This document shows positions 23,655-32,800 of a stretch of 64,000 bases of DNA, piece by piece. The translations under genes and the position numbers were made by a program. Positions within the stretch are counted from its first letter, which is position 1. Every line of letters starts with the position of its first letter. The stretch lies in IMG/VR virus record IMGVR_UViG_3300025669_002088, positions 61,742 through 125,741 of that record. One strand, written 5' to 3'. Under the pieces are notes generated by a model. The model ran no database searches. It was not told where the DNA came from and saw nothing but the letters and a program-made list of their open reading frames with translations. The DNA comes from a virus.

Positions 23655-24892
23655 CTGACTTCCTCCTGTAAGGCACTAGGACAAAAAAGCCCAAGCACAC
23701 CTATATACACTAGACCTTTTGGTCGCCATAGCAACTGGGTTTTACTATATGACACAGGGAAGTTACTATCCCCATGTGTTCGTAAGGTTAGGCCACGCTC
23801 CTTTAAGCTCCGTACCGACCCTACAACCACTCCCCGACTACGATGTCTTGCTCGTACCAAGTCCCAATGCCGAAACCCCATACGTTCATGACATTTCTTC
23901 GTTGGGTTGTCCTCCCACACCTTAGTTCGACGGGGGATTATAGTGAACATCCTTTCCGTGATTGTCGGTCTGTATGCTCGGCACACCATCGCTACAGCAT
24001 CGAGATCGTGCGCCTTGGGCAACTTTAAGGTGTCACGCCACAACTTAGTCATCCACCCACAACAAGTGTTCACAGCGAGACCGCATGAACGCAACCCTTC
24101 ACGCAGGTACTTCTTTCCTGCTTGTAAATGAGCAGGGTAGAGGAACCGCTTGGGTCTGGCAGTTAGCACCCACAGCCCATCGTGAAGTTCCTTGTGGCAA
24201 GTTCTACACAGGGTAAGGCCGTTGCTCGGGGAGTTCCCACCACCCACACTCTTTGGCTTGATGTGATGTGCTTGGAGCCACTCAGTAGAGCTGCAACGTG
24301 TGCATTTGTAACGATCCCGCCAGAGTACCTTGGCACGGAAGTTCCGACCCTCGTATTCCGACTGTTGGAACTCTGCACCAACCAACTTCCTGCCTGCCGC
24401 CATACTGCTAATGTCAAACTGCCCCTCTTCAACAACAGCCTTGGTGATGTGAAGAACCTTCCCAAGATCTCTAATCACTCGAAGTATGCTATCCTTCTTC
24501 TGTCGAATAGTCGGGGACAAAAAACCCTTCCTTCCTCGGTTCAGGAATCGAGCTGGGCGATGTCGGAGCTTCCGATTTCTTCTTGTTCGTCGATACGCTG
24601 CCCGTTGCGTCATCTTCCTTGTAACATCCTGACGTAACCGGACAGTACCTCGGAAAACTACTTCCTTGGTATGCTCGTTTACCATCGCTATGCCAACGTG
24701 TTTTGCCCCATCATCGATGCCAACAGTAAAAGTTCCAACAGGATTCTCAACAACACGGGCCAATTGGATTGTAAAGGGTACCACTTGGTGTACCTGGGCA
24801 CGACCAGCTTGCACTAACTTTCTAGCCCGTGCCGGATGAGTGGGAAGTAACTGCTTCCCGTCAGCGTCTATCACAAAGACTTTCTGTGTCAT
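23630..24892 (-). CDS. iscB: IscB, RNA-guided HNH/RuvC nuclease, copy 1
   Basis: This 420-residue protein has the IscB order. The N-terminal PLMP-like part reads L-L-P-T-H-P-A-R-A-R. RuvC-I Asp60 lies in G-I-D-D-G-A. An Arg-rich bridge helix follows (R-R-T-R-R-N-R-K-L-R-H-R). RuvC-II Glu lies in V-V-E-E-G-Q-F-D. The HNH has H209/H210, N224 and H237. RuvC-III is A-H-D-L-D-A. All catalytic residues are present. IscB, the presumed ancestor of Cas9, cuts DNA using an omegaRNA encoded upstream, and such a conserved 240-nt segment lies directly upstream. The last 23 or so residues, after G-L-V-Y, are not shared with the other copies; they come from flanking phage DNA. Confidence 0.93.
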   Translation of the reverse strand: MTQKVFVIDADGKQLLPTHPARARKLVQAGRAQVHQVVPFTIQLARVVENPVGTFTVGIDDGAKHVGIAMVNEHTKEVVFRGTVRLRQDVTRKMTQRAAYRRTRRNRKLRHRPARFLNRGRKGFLSPTIRQKKDSILRVIRDLGKVLHITKAVVEEGQFDISSMAAGRKLVGAEFQQSEYEGRNFRAKVLWRDRYKCTRCSSTEWLQAHHIKPKSVGGGNSPSNGLTLCRTCHKELHDGLWVLTARPKRFLYPAHLQAGKKYLREGLRSCGLAVNTCCGWMTKLWRDTLKLPKAHDLDAVAMVCRAYRPTITERMFTIIPRRTKVWEDNPTKKCHERMGFRHWDLVRARHRSRGVVVGSVRSLKERGLTLRTHGDSNFPVSYSKTQLLWRPKGLVYIGVLGLFCPSALQEEVRCVLLWSS

Positions 24893-25132
24893 TTAAGACA
24901 CCTCCCGAAGGGAAATTGTTGTCCTCGGCAAAGTTTCCGGGCCTCTGGTTGTATCGAAGATGTTACCAACCATTTCAGGTCTTGTTTCGTCCTTTGATAC
25001 CGCTAGAGCCTGGAACTGGACACATTCCAGGGTAGCTGTCCTTAAGGACAACCCGGAGAACGTAGGAGTCTCACCCTTAGTTCCACCATTTTTATTCTGG
25101 TGGTTCACCTTAACACTCCTCCTTAGCCTCAA
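24893..25132 (-). ncRNA. IscB omegaRNA, copy 1
   Basis: This is the 240 nt between iscB and the point where similarity to copy 2 stops (25132). Stems include CCTGGAA/TTCCAGG (25009-25015 with 25025-25031, 9-nt loop), CCACCA/TGGTGG (about 25083-25104) and a TGTCC/GGACA stem (about 25037-25050). The first stem is CCTGAGA/TCTCAGG in copy 2, a compensatory change. The guide should be the unique sequence just upstream of the boundary (25133 onward, read on the minus strand). Confidence 0.8.
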
Positions 25133-25191
25133 AGCCGCATGTCCAGTTTTGTCTACCTTTCACGAAGCTCCTGTCCGTTGTACCATACCCA

Positions 25192-25515
25192 TCAAGGTGC
25201 CTTGTAGGGGGGTGGTTTCCACCGGCCCCCACGTTGAACACCAGCCGTATTCATTACGTTTTGTAGACGGTCGGCTGCGACCACGTCATCCAGGATCATT
25301 TCCGAAGCCGCAGTCTCTGTGAGCCTGTCTAATCGGGCCTGCTCTTCCGGTAACAAACTGGGGTAAAGACGATTGTAGGAGGCTCGGGCACTGGGGATGT
25401 GCAATAGAAACTGATTGATGTAGTGGTCGCTCAGTCTCAACGGGTTGGTGACGTCGCCATCAACCCCTTTAAGCATGTTCTGCCCTACATTGTCTATCCA
25501 GAAGTCCTCTGCCAT
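25192..25515 (-). CDS. Unknown small protein next to IscB element
   Basis: This 107-residue soluble protein has helices around S-A-R-A-S-Y-N-R-L-Y and L-L-P-E-E-Q-A-R-L-D-R-L. It is not recognised. Its stop is about 60 bp from the edge of the omegaRNA, so the element did not truncate it visibly. A ribosome site is not obvious. Confidence 0.55.
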   Translation of the reverse strand: MAEDFWIDNVGQNMLKGVDGDVTNPLRLSDHYINQFLLHIPSARASYNRLYPSLLPEEQARLDRLTETAASEMILDDVVAADRLQNVMNTAGVQRGGRWKPPPYKAP

Positions 25516-25564
25516 TCTAGTCCCCCATCCTGCTGACAGGATCTATAAAGGCAGATCAACGAGA

Positions 25565-26158
25565 TTAGGAGTTGTTCCCGTGAGGATCACGAAGGATGTC
25601 GTTCCGACCATCTGCAGTAGGATCGGCCTCAAGTCTTCCCACGATGTCGGAGGTGTTGGACTCGGGGAGAGTGACGATGATAGCCTGACCAAGTGCTGGG
25701 GCCGTTTTAACCATCCGACGTTTCGGGGTGGGCTTCGCAGTCGCCTCCTGAATCGCCTCCATCAGGGCACGTTTGCCTCTACCAAAGGGTTCAGGATCGA
25801 TCCCAGCTTCCTTCGCAGCTTTCCGAAGAGCATCCAACGACGGGAGGGTGCTCGTCCAGTTCTTGTCCCCATCCGTGTTCGCCGCAACCTCCAACTGAAC
25901 GATCCCGAGGGCGTCAACCTTGATGGTACAGACGCCTTTCCTGTTGGACTTCTGGGCTGCTGCTTTCGCCACCGTTTCAGTCAGGGGGTTGGCTGCCAGA
26001 GCTTCATTGGCCTCGTCCACAACTGTTTCAAGATGTTCACGAGCAGCCAACAAACGCTGATACAAAGGACCGTCCGACCCTTCCGTTGTAGCAGCCAGTA
26101 GTGCTTCCGCCCAACGACCGTCCAGGGATTCCCTGTATGTTTTTCGATCCATCTGCAT
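25565..26158 (-). CDS. Unknown protein with SAP-like helices
   Basis: This 197-residue protein starts at an ATG behind AGGAGATGCAG. Helices in the first 60 residues are followed by a small beta segment (V-C-T-I-K-V-D-A-L-G-I-V-Q-L-E-V) and then L-D-A-L-R-K-A-A-K-E-A-G-I-D, which recalls SAP-type DNA-binding helices. A -10-like GATGAGTAG lies just upstream. The function is unknown. Confidence 0.6.
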   Translation of the reverse strand: MQMDRKTYRESLDGRWAEALLAATTEGSDGPLYQRLLAAREHLETVVDEANEALAANPLTETVAKAAAQKSNRKGVCTIKVDALGIVQLEVAANTDGDKNWTSTLPSLDALRKAAKEAGIDPEPFGRGKRALMEAIQEATAKPTPKRRMVKTAPALGQAIIVTLPESNTSDIVGRLEADPTADGRNDILRDPHGNNS

Positions 26159-26274
26159 CTCCTTTCCGGTACCTTACCTTCATCTACTCATCAGGGCGGG
26201 GAAAGGGCATTAGTTTCCCTTCCTTTCAGAAAGTTTCAAGGGATTTGGGGTAGAGTCAGAGGACGGAGGTACCA

Positions 26275-26841
26275 ATGAAACTGAAAGATCGCAGACTTTG
26301 CTTTATCGACACGGAAACAACTGGGCTCGATCCTTTTGTTCACGAGATGATCGAGTTTGCAGCAGTGTTTCAGGATGGGACCGTTGGCCAAGGGTTCAGG
26401 ATCAAACCACAGCACATAGAGACGGCCAGTCCCAAGGCTCTGGAAGTCAACGGCTACAAACCGGAGGACTGGAAAGACGCTTTAGCCCCTCTGGATGCTG
26501 CTGAGAGGATCGGCAAGTTGCTGGACAACTGCATCCTGGTGGGACACAACGTCGGCTTCGACATCGGCTTCATCAAGGCCCTCCTGAAACGGGAAGAGAT
26601 CGATGCCTGGATCGACCACCGACACATCGACACCTCAGTGCTGGCCATGGAGCACCTGCCCCTCTGCGGGTTAGAGAGTGCCTCCCTTCACAACGTCTGC
26701 GTTTTCCTGGGCATCGAACCTGAGCAGGCTACACACAGGGCCGAGAACGGCGCTATCAGGGCTTTACGAGTCTACAACGCACTGTGCCGGGCTGGATGGT
26801 GGAAACGGCTGTGGTGGCGCTGGAGGAACCGGAAGGGCTAA
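26275..26841 (+). CDS. DnaQ-like DEDDh 3'-5' exonuclease
   Basis: This 188-residue protein has Exo I F-I-D-T-E-T-T-G (residues 9-16), Exo II G-H-N-V-G-F-D and an Exo III-like T-H-R-A-E-N-G. Relatives have an Asp two positions after the Glu (H-R-A-E-x-D-A); here it is Gly, so a metal ligand may be missing and activity reduced. DnaQ-type enzymes proofread or process DNA/RNA ends. The C terminus is short, Trp/Arg-rich and basic. A -10-like GTAGAGT lies about 20 nt upstream and the ribosome site is GGAGGT. Confidence 0.8.
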   Translation: MKLKDRRLCFIDTETTGLDPFVHEMIEFAAVFQDGTVGQGFRIKPQHIETASPKALEVNGYKPEDWKDALAPLDAAERIGKLLDNCILVGHNVGFDIGFIKALLKREEIDAWIDHRHIDTSVLAMEHLPLCGLESASLHNVCVFLGIEPEQATHRAENGAIRALRVYNALCRAGWWKRLWWRWRNRKG

Positions 26842-26876
26842 GAGGGGGTTGCTAACAGTGGGTTAAAACAGCCTTT

Positions 26877-27186
26877 AATAGGACATTAGTCCTTGCGAGG
26901 TCAAGAATCCTTGACTTCTTTTCTCTTTCTTCTTATCGTGATTGGCGTAAGGGCGATAGCCAAGCTCTTCAAAGTGTTCTTTGGAATTTTGGATTCGGTG
27001 GTTGGTGAGAAAAGATCTCACCGTAAAATCCAAATCGTTGAGAGACTTAATGTCTTTTGCGATTGTTTTTTGACCGTCAGTTCGACGGTGACAGCCTGTG
27101 GAGAGGGGAGCGCTGGCTTGGTCCTAGATCAAGTGAAACTGTCTTCTGTGAAGCAGGAACCTAACACCAATCGGGTGTGTCCTTGA
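26877..27186 (+). mobile_element. tnpB-less IS605-type relic with preserved 3' guide-RNA end
   Basis: No intact gene lies here, but the region is full of hairpins. AGGAC/GTCCT is at 26880-26893. A long one has outer arms TTTGGATT/AATCCAAA (26988-27034) and inner arms GGTGAGA/TCTCACC. ACCGTC/GACGGT is at 27073-27089 and ACACC/GGTGT at 27164-27178. The + frame across 27080-27185 reads T-V-T-A-C-G-E-G...V-K-L-S-S-V-K-Q-E-P, the tail seen in many TnpB proteins where the gene overlaps the guide RNA. I read it as a deleted IS605/IS200 element that kept its ends and RNA scaffold. Confidence 0.5.
26900..26925 (+). terminator. Hairpin with T-rich tail after the exonuclease gene
   Basis: GTCAAG (26900-26905) pairs with CTTGAC (26910-26915) and is followed by TTCTTTTCT. 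It could terminate the exonuclease transcript. It may equally be part of the left end of the IS605 relic that starts here. Confidence 0.45.
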
Positions 27187-27191
27187 TTGGG

Positions 27192-27497
27192 TCAGTTTAG
27201 GAGAACGGTGTCCTCGTTCAGGCCCAGCAACCCCATGCGCTCACGCTTCTGAGATGCCGACTGGATCTCGGTGAGCCTTTCCACTCGGACGCCCGCCCGT
27301 TCCTTGATCAACTCCTCCACGGCCATCACAGCCTCCTCCGTTCCGTGCATCTTCCACACAGTACGCCCCCCGTCATGATGGAGGGTCGGTGTCATGGTCA
27401 TCTCGATGATGAAGGAGTTACCGCCAGTTATCACCAGCGTCCAAACACGGGAAGGCTCTACCCTTAGGGGAGCCACCCTGCTGATCTCGTTTGCCAT
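27192..27497 (-). CDS. Small unknown protein
   Basis: This 101-residue protein starts at an ATG behind GGAGGAGAC. It looks like a compact beta-sheet domain (W-T-L-V-I-T-G-G-N-S-F-I-I-E-M) with a C-terminal helix. No family was recognised. The IS605 relic ends only a few bases beyond its stop. Confidence 0.65.
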   Translation of the reverse strand: MANEISRVAPLRVEPSRVWTLVITGGNSFIIEMTMTPTLHHDGGRTVWKMHGTEEAVMAVEELIKERAGVRVERLTEIQSASQKRERMGLLGLNEDTVLLN

Positions 27498-27772
27498 TCC
27501 GTTGTCTCCTCCGCAGAGGTTTGGTCCCAACCGAACAACTTCAGAAGGAAGGGGCTCGCTGGGGGAACAAAGACCTCCTCGGAGACAGCAGCCACCGAGA
27601 TCCTGTGGGATCTCAACACCGCCGTCCGCCCTGAGAACTTTGCATCCTTAGGTAACAGTACCGCTAGCATCCGACTATGTTGGAGGGCGGACTCAACTGT
27701 GGGGCACAGAAAAACGATCCAGTCGGGCTTGGCAGGGAGACTCTGGATGGCTGCGATCAGTTCTACGATCAT
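27464..27772 (-). CDS. Small unknown protein
   Basis: This 102-residue protein uses the ATG that overlaps the previous TGA (ATGA). It has a central strand-like D-W-I-V-F-L-C-P and overlaps the next gene by 34 nt. No domain was recognised. The overlap is long for this genome, so the C-terminal end is less certain. Confidence 0.5.
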   Translation of the reverse strand: MIVELIAAIQSLPAKPDWIVFLCPTVESALQHSRMLAVLLPKDAKFSGRTAVLRSHRISVAAVSEEVFVPPASPFLLKLFGWDQTSAEETTEWQTRSAGWLP

Positions 27773-28800
27773 GGTGAGGACTCGTACAAGCGCCCGCACC
27801 AACCCACCGTCCTCTCATTGATCTGGTGCATCGGTGCAACCTCAAGGATCAGGGGTCTAGGTGTTTTGTCCTGGAGCTTGTCCACAAGGTCAGAGGCCAA
27901 GGCCATCGCTGCTATGTCAAAAAAAGAAAAGTTCGGGGACAAGGATTCCCGACCTGAGATGTCCACTGCCCACGTTGCAAGGGCGCAGGGGGTCTCATTT
28001 CCCTCCACAGGATCTCGGGGTGTCACATCGAACCTCAACCGGGCCAGAGCCTGGATGATCCCATCCCTGATCACGGGCGACACAGAACGCCGCCCCTGGG
28101 ATGTTGCCACCGCTGCCCAGGTGGCCTCCAGGGTTTCCTTCTTTTTGAGCACAGCCAACTCCGCCCCAGTAGGTTTGGCCGTTTTTGCCAGGGCCGGGAG
28201 TTGCCCCCGGCGATACCCTGACAGATCCGTTCCCGCAGACCCGAACTTGGCGATGTCTAGGGCTACGTCCGGTTTGACAACAGCCCTCCCATGGTCGGCT
28301 ATAACTTTGAGGACTGCGGGATCGGCTGTAATACCTTGAAGCCGTTTCTTCTCGTGGGTGTCCAACTGTGTCTGGGTTTCCAATGCGGCAGCGGCAAGCA
28401 TCCGACCTACCATCACAGAGTTCCTAGCAGTGGTGTCCACAGGGACAGAAGGGAGTTGCCCCTTGAGGATCGGTCCTGACCGTAACTCAGGCATGTCACC
28501 ATCCAACTGGGCACGCTCAATCAGTCCGGCTTCTACCAGAGGATTGATCCGAGGGAGCTTGTTGGTCGGGTTATGTGTCTCAAGCTGAGGTTCAGGCAGC
28601 TTCTCAGCGGCCTTCTCCAGTGCCTCTCGGGCCTTCGGATCCTCCTCGCTGATCTGCATGATCCAACGAACGGCTTCCGTTACCTCAATCTTTTTGTCAC
28701 GAGCGTCAGCCAGGATCTGCCCCAACGCAGGGGACTCCTCCGTGACTTCCTTCTCCAGAGAGGCCAGGGCGTCCAGAAGGGTCCTTGGATCTTCGGTCAT
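27769..28800 (-). CDS. Unknown helical protein
   Basis: This 343-residue, mostly helical, charged protein has no motif I recognise. The N-terminal 80 residues are acidic helices. The C-terminal part (S-P-N-F-S-F-F-D-I-A-A-M-A-L-A) looks globular. It overlaps both neighbours by four bases and belongs to the 29866-27192 operon. Confidence 0.7.
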   Translation of the reverse strand: MTEDPRTLLDALASLEKEVTEESPALGQILADARDKKIEVTEAVRWIMQISEEDPKAREALEKAAEKLPEPQLETHNPTNKLPRINPLVEAGLIERAQLDGDMPELRSGPILKGQLPSVPVDTTARNSVMVGRMLAAAALETQTQLDTHEKKRLQGITADPAVLKVIADHGRAVVKPDVALDIAKFGSAGTDLSGYRRGQLPALAKTAKPTGAELAVLKKKETLEATWAAVATSQGRRSVSPVIRDGIIQALARLRFDVTPRDPVEGNETPCALATWAVDISGRESLSPNFSFFDIAAMALASDLVDKLQDKTPRPLILEVAPMHQINERTVGWCGRLYESSP

Positions 28801-29492
28801 TTCTTCCCCCCTAACTGGATGCGTGCCCCTGGCTTGACCAAGTTGTCTACCACGGGACTCGCTGTCCAGGGATCCCCCTGCGGGATGTGCGGCGACGCTG
28901 GGGGAGGTCCCTCATCTATCATCAACCCACCGGAGGGGGCCTCAGTGTTCCCCGTTGGGGGATGAGGCGACGGAGCTTCCTTCTTTGACGGTGCCGGGGG
29001 TTCCGGCTCGGGGACTGGTTCCGGGACAGGCGTGCCCCCCATCAACGCTTCAGTGTCCTCAGGGAATTCGGTGGGGACGGGAGTCTGTTCAGGCGGGTCC
29101 AGGTTCATCTCCTGACCCCGACTCCGGGCCAGCACCTGGGCAGCGGCATCTACCGCTGAGGTGGTAGTCAGAGTGGCGGTCTCGGTGTTTCCATCCCTGA
29201 TTGGGATTTCCGGTACAGACCAATCCCCCTTCTGTTCCGCCGCTGCAATTGCTTCGGCGTACTCGGACATATCAGGAAAGTCTGCCAGTGCAGCATAGTC
29301 CCGAGCATCAACCCTGAGGGGGTTGAGCATCCGGTCCACCTGGACTGCAACCCTGGCCCCGAACCTGTCCACCCCCCACTTTGCCAATCGGCACCCTGGG
29401 TTTCGGCAATGAGCACAGAATATCTCCTGAAAACTCTTAGCGTCAAGGCCCCGATCCTCTGCCATGCACCCCTGTAACAAGTCCTGCATCAT
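28797..29492 (-). CDS. Cys-motif protein with Pro/Glu-rich tail
   Basis: This 231-residue protein has F-C-A-H-C-R-N-P-G-C-R-L-A-K-W near residue 25, followed by a G-V-D-R-F-G-A-R-V-A-V-Q region, which looks like a small zinc-binding domain. Residues 130-210 are Pro/Glu/Thr-rich and probably unstructured. The function is unknown. It is coupled to both neighbours by ATGA overlaps. Confidence 0.7.
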   Translation of the reverse strand: MMQDLLQGCMAEDRGLDAKSFQEIFCAHCRNPGCRLAKWGVDRFGARVAVQVDRMLNPLRVDARDYAALADFPDMSEYAEAIAAAEQKGDWSVPEIPIRDGNTETATLTTTSAVDAAAQVLARSRGQEMNLDPPEQTPVPTEFPEDTEALMGGTPVPEPVPEPEPPAPSKKEAPSPHPPTGNTEAPSGGLMIDEGPPPASPHIPQGDPWTASPVVDNLVKPGARIQLGGKK

Positions 29493-29866
29493 CTCCCTCC
29501 GCCTGGAGGGGTAATCATCTCCAGGAATTTACGATGCCGGGCGGAACTTTCCAAAGAAGGCAGATCCAAAGTGGGGGTGACGATTTTTCCGTCTAGGCTA
29601 ACAAGCGAAGGAAGTTGTTTATGGAACATGGCTTTACGGACATGGGGGCATTTGAGACACTTGTCTGGGTCCATTGTGATGAGGCCACAAATCTTCTCCC
29701 AGATCTGGAAACGTTGATACTCGGCGTCATCGATGATGCCTTCGGAACGTAGCTCGTCGGAGGACTTCTTTCGGCCCGCTGCCAAAGGCGGAAAACTCCG
29801 CCAATGAGCACAGGCTAATTGTACCTTTTTCCCATCCAACTCGGCACGTAATATTCTCATCGGCAC
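29489..29866 (-). CDS. Small Cys-containing protein
   Basis: This 125-residue protein has A-C-A-H-W near residue 19 and C-L-K-C-P-H-V near residue 72, which may jointly bind zinc. The spacing echoes the Cys motif of the gene that follows it. It starts an operon just downstream of the DNA polymerase gene. The function is unknown. Confidence 0.65.
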   Translation of the reverse strand: MPMRILRAELDGKKVQLACAHWRSFPPLAAGRKKSSDELRSEGIIDDAEYQRFQIWEKICGLITMDPDKCLKCPHVRKAMFHKQLPSLVSLDGKIVTPTLDLPSLESSARHRKFLEMITPPGGGR

Positions 29867-29892
29867 ACCCCCGAGAACACCCTACCCACCAT

Positions 29893-32800
29893 CTACCGGA
29901 AAACGTACTGGATCAGGGTTTCTAATTGTACAGGGCTCACCCGGATCGTCGTGAGGTTCAATCCCTCCAACCAACCTTCTACCTCTATACCCTCAACTGT
30001 CCTGAGGCGCAATGGACTTGATCCTTTTCCGTGACACTCGGCAATGATCTCTGCAAGCTGACCCGCCAGTTTGTACGTCATCGGACCAGGAAGCTGAAAG
30101 AAGTAGTCCTCCCCAGGAACCGCTGTGGGGGCGAGAGACGTCACTGGGACGACACTGGGCACCTCGGGGGCCTCTCCCTTCGGGAACGCCACAGAAAGCG
30201 ACGTAGACACCCCAGCGGCTGGTGCGCCCTGGGCCTCCTTGAACCAGGGGGCCAACTCCTCAGGCCAAGACGGGAGATCATCCCAAACAACACCTTCCGG
30301 GAGATCCTTCTTTTTGCCATACTTTTTGCCTTCGTGGAACCGCACCTCCCCATACCTCATCGCATTGAGGTCCCAGGGAACTGTCCAGTCAGTACCGATC
30401 TCGACATCGGTGGTGAACGGTACAGGCCAGTTCTTGACCAAAATGTAATCGTTGGCCACCATTAAATCGACCAGGACAGGAACAGCCTCTTCCAGCACGT
30501 CAGCATCTACCTCAAAGACAAGCTCATCATGCATAGTGATGTTCATGGCCACCTTGTCCAACCAACCCCGACGCTTACATTCCTTGTAAATCAGAGCCAT
30601 CGCAGTTTTGGTGACGTCAGCGGAACTGTTGTGAACGATGATATTGTTGCAAACGAAGGCATGGTCTTCATCAAAGATCTCAACATCGTACATTGGGACG
30701 GTTCGTTCCGACTGTTCCGTAAGAACTGCTTTTTCATAGTCATACTGCAACAACCGCCGCAACTCCTCCGGTTGTTCCTCTATCGGAAGTTGATTGAAAT
30801 AAACAAGACACTGTTCTTTACTTGCTGCTCCTGCGACCATTCTTAGCACCGCAGACTTTTTAGCTCTAGGCAAAGGAGCGTAAACACTAGAGGTTTTGAC
30901 TAGTCTCCCGATCTTTTTCACCAGGAAAGGCGGAAGACAATGTCGCTGGTTATGGTAGTAACCCACACGCATATCGTCGAGCCTTTTCCGTTTGTAGTCT
31001 AAAGACGATCCGACCAAATCCCGAAAACGTGTTCTGTCAAGCACACGTACCCACATTCCCCGTCGTCGCAGGGACGCCCGGATACCTAACGAATGGAGTA
31101 ATTTTTGGGTGTCTGAAAGAAGTTCAAAATTGGCACTACGAAAAGCAGGCGCTGCATCCGCTTTTTTGGGGGTTCGAGGTGACACTGTGCCGTCAGTATC
31201 AAAATAACCTCGCAAAAAAGCCGCCCTGTTTTCAGATGTTTCGCTCCACAAAGCAACAGGAAATCTTTTTGTGTGTGTTGTTTGATCTAACACACCGAGC
31301 ACGTCACGACAAAACGTCCTGAAATCTTTGTTCAGTACTTTAACCTGCCACATGTCCTGTCTGTTGTCGTCTTCTCGTCGTCGTTGCTTCCTTGTTATTG
31401 CTTCCACCTGCAAATGGGTGTTGAGTTTCAGCATCCATTCTGAAGACCGCTGCCCCGCTGGGATTTTTGAAAGGTTGGACTCACCAATGTGCAAGATGAA
31501 GGCGTTCTGTTGGATTGAACCGTCCCCGTAGATAGCACCCAAAAACTCCCATAGTACGGCGGAATTACCAGCAAACAGAAAACGTTTGGCATTGTGCGAC
31601 GTCATTCCTTTCGAAAACAGGTGTCCTCGTTGAGGATCTCTTGCTCTATCCCATTGGTAATGGGGAACATCCGTCGTTGTTACAGATGTTGCATTGGTAA
31701 CTACCCAAGTTTCGGAACACAGTTCTTTCTGTGCCACCCACCCCAGCCCCTGTTCCGTCAGTACTCGAAACTGATGATCTGGACTAGTGTGTAACGTATT
31801 GCCATTGCTTAGTTCCGTACAACAATCGAGCTTTTCCCCTGAAGCCAGCACACGCCCAGCCACCCATTTTACACCAGTCCAAAACAGAAGACCTGGAAAT
31901 TGCCTCTGGAACAACGTCTGGATGTCTAGCAACCCTATACTACTAGCTACCCTTTCATCAAATCGAATACAACCTTGAATGGGTCCGTTCACACTATTCC
32001 TCTCTGCCTTGGACCGGAAACCCCCGTCTTCGTTGTAGATGTCCGGTACAGGATACTTCCGACCGAAGGCTGTCCGCACGTAACCGTATGTTTTGGCGTA
32101 TTTATGCTGACTGTTCCACCACCGCTTCAGGCCGTAGTAGGTGTTGTCGAACTGGTTCTTAATCCGCTGACCCTCGTTCCGATCCACTCCCGTAGCCCGA
32201 CACACAGCGCTCCCTCCGCCACCGTAGGACAATGCAAAGTTGGTTGCTTTCGAATGACCACGAAGGTTCTTCCAATCGGGCCTGCTCGTAGCGTCAGCCC
32301 CATAAATGGAGAGTCCTGTCAGGGTGTGCAAGTCCCCTATCTTGTCACTACCACAGTTCGGGCACCGTGCAGGAGGAGGTACGGGGGTTATAGTGGCTAT
32401 TATGTCAGCACCTGTGCGAGGTGTTCGTTCGAAGGTTCGGTCACAGGAAGAACAATGGAAAAACTCAGCCAACCATTTAGGCTCACCCGAAATATTGGTA
32501 GCCAACCGTAATTCCACGCCAGCATAATCTATTGCCACTAGGAAACGGGGTGGTGCATCCTTGGGCACAGTCCTGACACCGAAACATTCCCGCAATCTGT
32601 TCATGCACTCCGGGCGGTCAGGATCGTAACGGTTCGGCATTGACTGGACGTTCAACTCTGGCCAACCGATCATCCGACCTTTGCGCCTGTCGCCTGCGGA
32701 CTCCTTCGCAGGGGTGCTGAAGCGGCCCGTATCCACTTTGTGCCCGTTGAAGTTGATCCGCATGGAGTCATCTTCAGGGTCACTCGCCAGCAACATCGAC

